DNA from: Streptomyces asoensis
Lineage (GTDB): Bacteria; Actinomycetota; Actinomycetes; Streptomycetales; Streptomycetaceae
Length of the DNA stretch: 64,000 nucleotides
NCBI RefSeq assembly: GCF_016860545.1
Contig: NZ_BNEB01000003.1
Coordinates: 248,001-312,000 of the forward strand
Direction: 5' to 3'
A model generated the notes under the pieces. It was not told where the DNA came from. It did not search any database and worked only from the letters and a program-made list of their open reading frames with translations. Of this stretch, positions 62,471-64,000 are shown in pieces. The first letter of the stretch is position 1, and each line of letters starts with the position of its first letter. Made by a program: the position numbers and the translations under genes.

Positions 62471-63447
62471 GCGCGTCGCTCCTTGCGGAAGGTAGCGATC
62501 AGGTACGGGATGATCACGGCGAGGGAGATCACCAGGAGGACGACGGCGATCGCGGAGCCGTATCCGATCCGGCTGGACTCGCCGATGATGTTGTTGGTGA
62601 CCAGGATGGAGAGCAGTTCGGTGCCCTGGGCGCCCTTGTTGAAGACGAAGACCAGGTCGAAGGCGCGCAGCGCCTCGATGATCGTGACGACGAGTACGAC
62701 GGTGTTGGTGGGGCGCAGGGTGGGGAAGATGACGTTCTTGAACGTCTGCCACTCGCTCGCGCCGTCCAGCGCCGAGGCCTCCCGCAGCGACGGGTCGACG
62801 CCCTTCAGGCCGGCCAGGTAGAGGATCATCATGTAGCCGGTGTGCCGCCAGGAGGCCGCCACCAGCACGGCCCACAGGTTGAGGTGCGGGTCGCCGATCC
62901 AGTCGATGTAGTGGCCGGGCCGGTTGGCGCCGATCAGGCTGTTGATCAGGCCGGTGTCGGGGTTGTAGACGAGCTGCCAGACGAAGCCGGTGACCGCGAG
63001 CGACACGACGACGGGGAGGAAGAAGGCCGTCTGGTAGACCCGGCTGAAGCGGATCTTCTTGTCCAGCTGGACGGCCAGGAACAGGCCCATCGGCGTCGGG
63101 ATCAGGATGAGTACGACGAACCAGATGACGTTGTGCTGGACCGCGGGCCAGAACTGCGGGTTGTCCGTGAACAGCTGCCGGAAGTTGTCCAGGCCGACCC
63201 ACTTGATGGAGTCGAAGCCGATGCCGTCCCAGGTGGTGAAGGCCAGGGCGATCGAGGCGAGGGCGGTCAGCCAGACGAGGGCCACGTGCAGGACCGTGGG
63301 CACGCCCGCCATGAAGGCGAGGGTGATCCGGTCGCGGCGGGTCAGCAGGCGCCGGTGGCCCTGCGGGACCCGCTTCTTCGGGGGTACGGGGCCCGGAGGC
63401 GGCACGGCGGCCGCCTCCGGGTTCTCGGTGGGGGCGTCGATGCTCAT
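62467..63447 (-). CDS. Sugar ABC transporter permease (MalF type)
   Basis: 326-aa permease with six TM segments after a Pro-rich cytoplasmic N-terminus. EAA motif E-A-S-A-L-D-G-A-S-E-W-Q-T-F-K-N-V-I-F-P (about 237-256). Overlaps the binding-protein stop upstream and the MalG-type start downstream (ATGA at both ends), so the three importer genes are translationally coupled. Confidence 0.92.
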   Translation of the reverse strand: MSIDAPTENPEAAAVPPPGPVPPKKRVPQGHRRLLTRRDRITLAFMAGVPTVLHVALVWLTALASIALAFTTWDGIGFDSIKWVGLDNFRQLFTDNPQFWPAVQHNVIWFVVLILIPTPMGLFLAVQLDKKIRFSRVYQTAFFLPVVVSLAVTGFVWQLVYNPDTGLINSLIGANRPGHYIDWIGDPHLNLWAVLVAASWRHTGYMMILYLAGLKGVDPSLREASALDGASEWQTFKNVIFPTLRPTNTVVLVVTIIEALRAFDLVFVFNKGAQGTELLSILVTNNIIGESSRIGYGSAIAVVLLVISLAVIIPYLIATFRKERRA

Positions 63448-64000
63448 GCGGAGGCGAAGATCGTCTTCTTCTGGCGTTCGATCGACGACAGCAGACTGTC
63501 GACGCCCTTGGGGTTCTGGAGGAACTTCTGGAGCGAGGGCTGCATCACCGTGGAGGTGAAGTCGGGACGGCTGTCGCGGTCCATGAACTGGGTGAGGCTC
63601 TTGGCGCCGCCGATCATGTCGAACGCCTTCTTCTGCAACGCCGAGTACGCGGAGGTGTCGGCCTTGCCGGAGGCGGCCACGACGCTGGGGTCGCCCTTGA
63701 GGTAGAGCTCCTCGGCGGCCGGGCTGCCCAGGTACTCGAGCAGCTTGACGACGCCGTCGTGGTTCTTCGGGGACTTGCTGACCATGAAGCCGTCGGTGGG
63801 CGCCTCGACGGTGTCCTGCCCGTACGCGGAGTTGATCTCCGGGAAGGCGAAGAAGTCGAGGTCCGCCAGGTCCGCCTGGTCCGTGAACTGCTGGGCCACG
63901 AAGCTGCCCAGCAGGTACATGCCGGCCTTCTTCGCCACCAGGGTCTGGGCGGCGTCCTGCCAGGTGCGGCCCATGAAGCCGTCCTGGTGGTAGGGCAGCA
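63444..64000 (-). CDS. Sugar ABC transporter substrate-binding protein (5' end outside window)
   Basis: Only the C-terminal ~185 residues are present; the reading frame runs off the window at 64000. L-P-Y-H-Q-D-G-F-M-G-R-T-W-Q-D-A, K-A-G-M-Y-L-L-G-S-F-V-A-Q-Q-F, D-F-F-A-F-P-E-I-N and D-G-F-M-V-S-K-S-P-K-N are typical of the C-terminal lobe of family 1 extracellular sugar-binding proteins. The signal peptide is not visible. First of the sugar operon genes seen here. Confidence 0.88.
   Translation of the reverse strand, partial: LPYHQDGFMGRTWQDAAQTLVAKKAGMYLLGSFVAQQFTDQADLADLDFFAFPEINSAYGQDTVEAPTDGFMVSKSPKNHDGVVKLLEYLGSPAAEELYLKGDPSVVAASGKADTSAYSALQKKAFDMIGGAKSLTQFMDRDSRPDFTSTVMQPSLQKFLQNPKGVDSLLSSIERQKKTIFASA

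Overview
The window is chromosomal DNA from a Streptomyces. The evidence is the very high G+C content with strong third-position bias, dense gene packing with many 1-4 bp GTGA/ATGA stop-start overlaps, and recognisable Streptomyces core genes: the desferrioxamine cluster desA-D, adpA with an in-frame TTA codon, orn, and the cellobiose locus cebR/cebEFG/bglC. From memory, gene order from about 6.3 kb onward resembles the S. coelicolor SCO2758-SCO2798 interval. Species cannot be fixed from the sequence alone. I see no insertion sequence, prophage or CRISPR array.

Layout. 0-6.3 kb: a 5'-truncated MFS exporter with a repeat-rich tail, a small serine hydrolase, then a tight minus-strand unit (EamA exporter, EPSP synthase-like aroA, GNAT acetyltransferase) divergent from a LysR regulator. 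6.3-18.4 kb: secreted GH3 N-acetylhexosaminidase, secreted S37 tripeptidyl aminopeptidase, a small secreted protein, a fused ABC exporter, a decayed phytase-like esterase remnant, a GT39 glycosyltransferase, secreted endonuclease I and a DinB-like protein. 18.4-25 kb: a three-gene operon (sodium:solute symporter, agmatinase-family ureohydrolase, TPP-dependent decarboxylase) divergent from a PucR regulator. I propose this is a guanidino-acid/2-ketoarginine catabolic unit. 25-33.8 kb: acyl-CoA thioesterase, acyl-CoA dehydrogenase, a TetR regulator and a divergent leucine-degradation operon (methylcrotonyl-CoA carboxylase beta and alpha, HMG-CoA lyase, acyl-CoA dehydrogenase). 33.8-41.2 kb: desE (ferrioxamine receptor lipoprotein), a siderophore-interacting reductase and desABCD. 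desE and desA each have an iron box. 41.2-48 kb: DUF4429/SHOCT protein, secreted purple-acid-type phosphatase, small ORF plus glmS, membrane protein, universal stress protein. 48-51 kb: adpA, orn, tRNA-His, GNAT. 51-58 kb: CebR regulon with two clear CebR operators. 58-64 kb: a minus-strand operon for a sugar ABC importer (window ends inside the binding protein), GH36 alpha-galactosidase and GH42 beta-galactosidase.

How it works together: the window mixes development (adpA), iron acquisition, branched-chain amino acid breakdown, and uptake plus hydrolysis of cello- and galacto-oligosaccharides. Neither sugar importer brings an ATPase, so both probably share a multitasking ATPase (MsiK) encoded elsewhere. 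The most interesting points for follow-up are the putative arginine-derived guanidino-acid operon, the EPSPS-like enzyme with Ala at the Gly96 position inside an exporter/acetyltransferase operon, the fused ABC exporter with one degenerate ATP site, a C-rich minisatellite between cebR and cebE, a Streptomyces-type hairpin repeat embedded in the cebE signal-peptide coding region, and the bglC operator that overlaps its own ribosome binding site and start codon. No wholly unprecedented system was evident.
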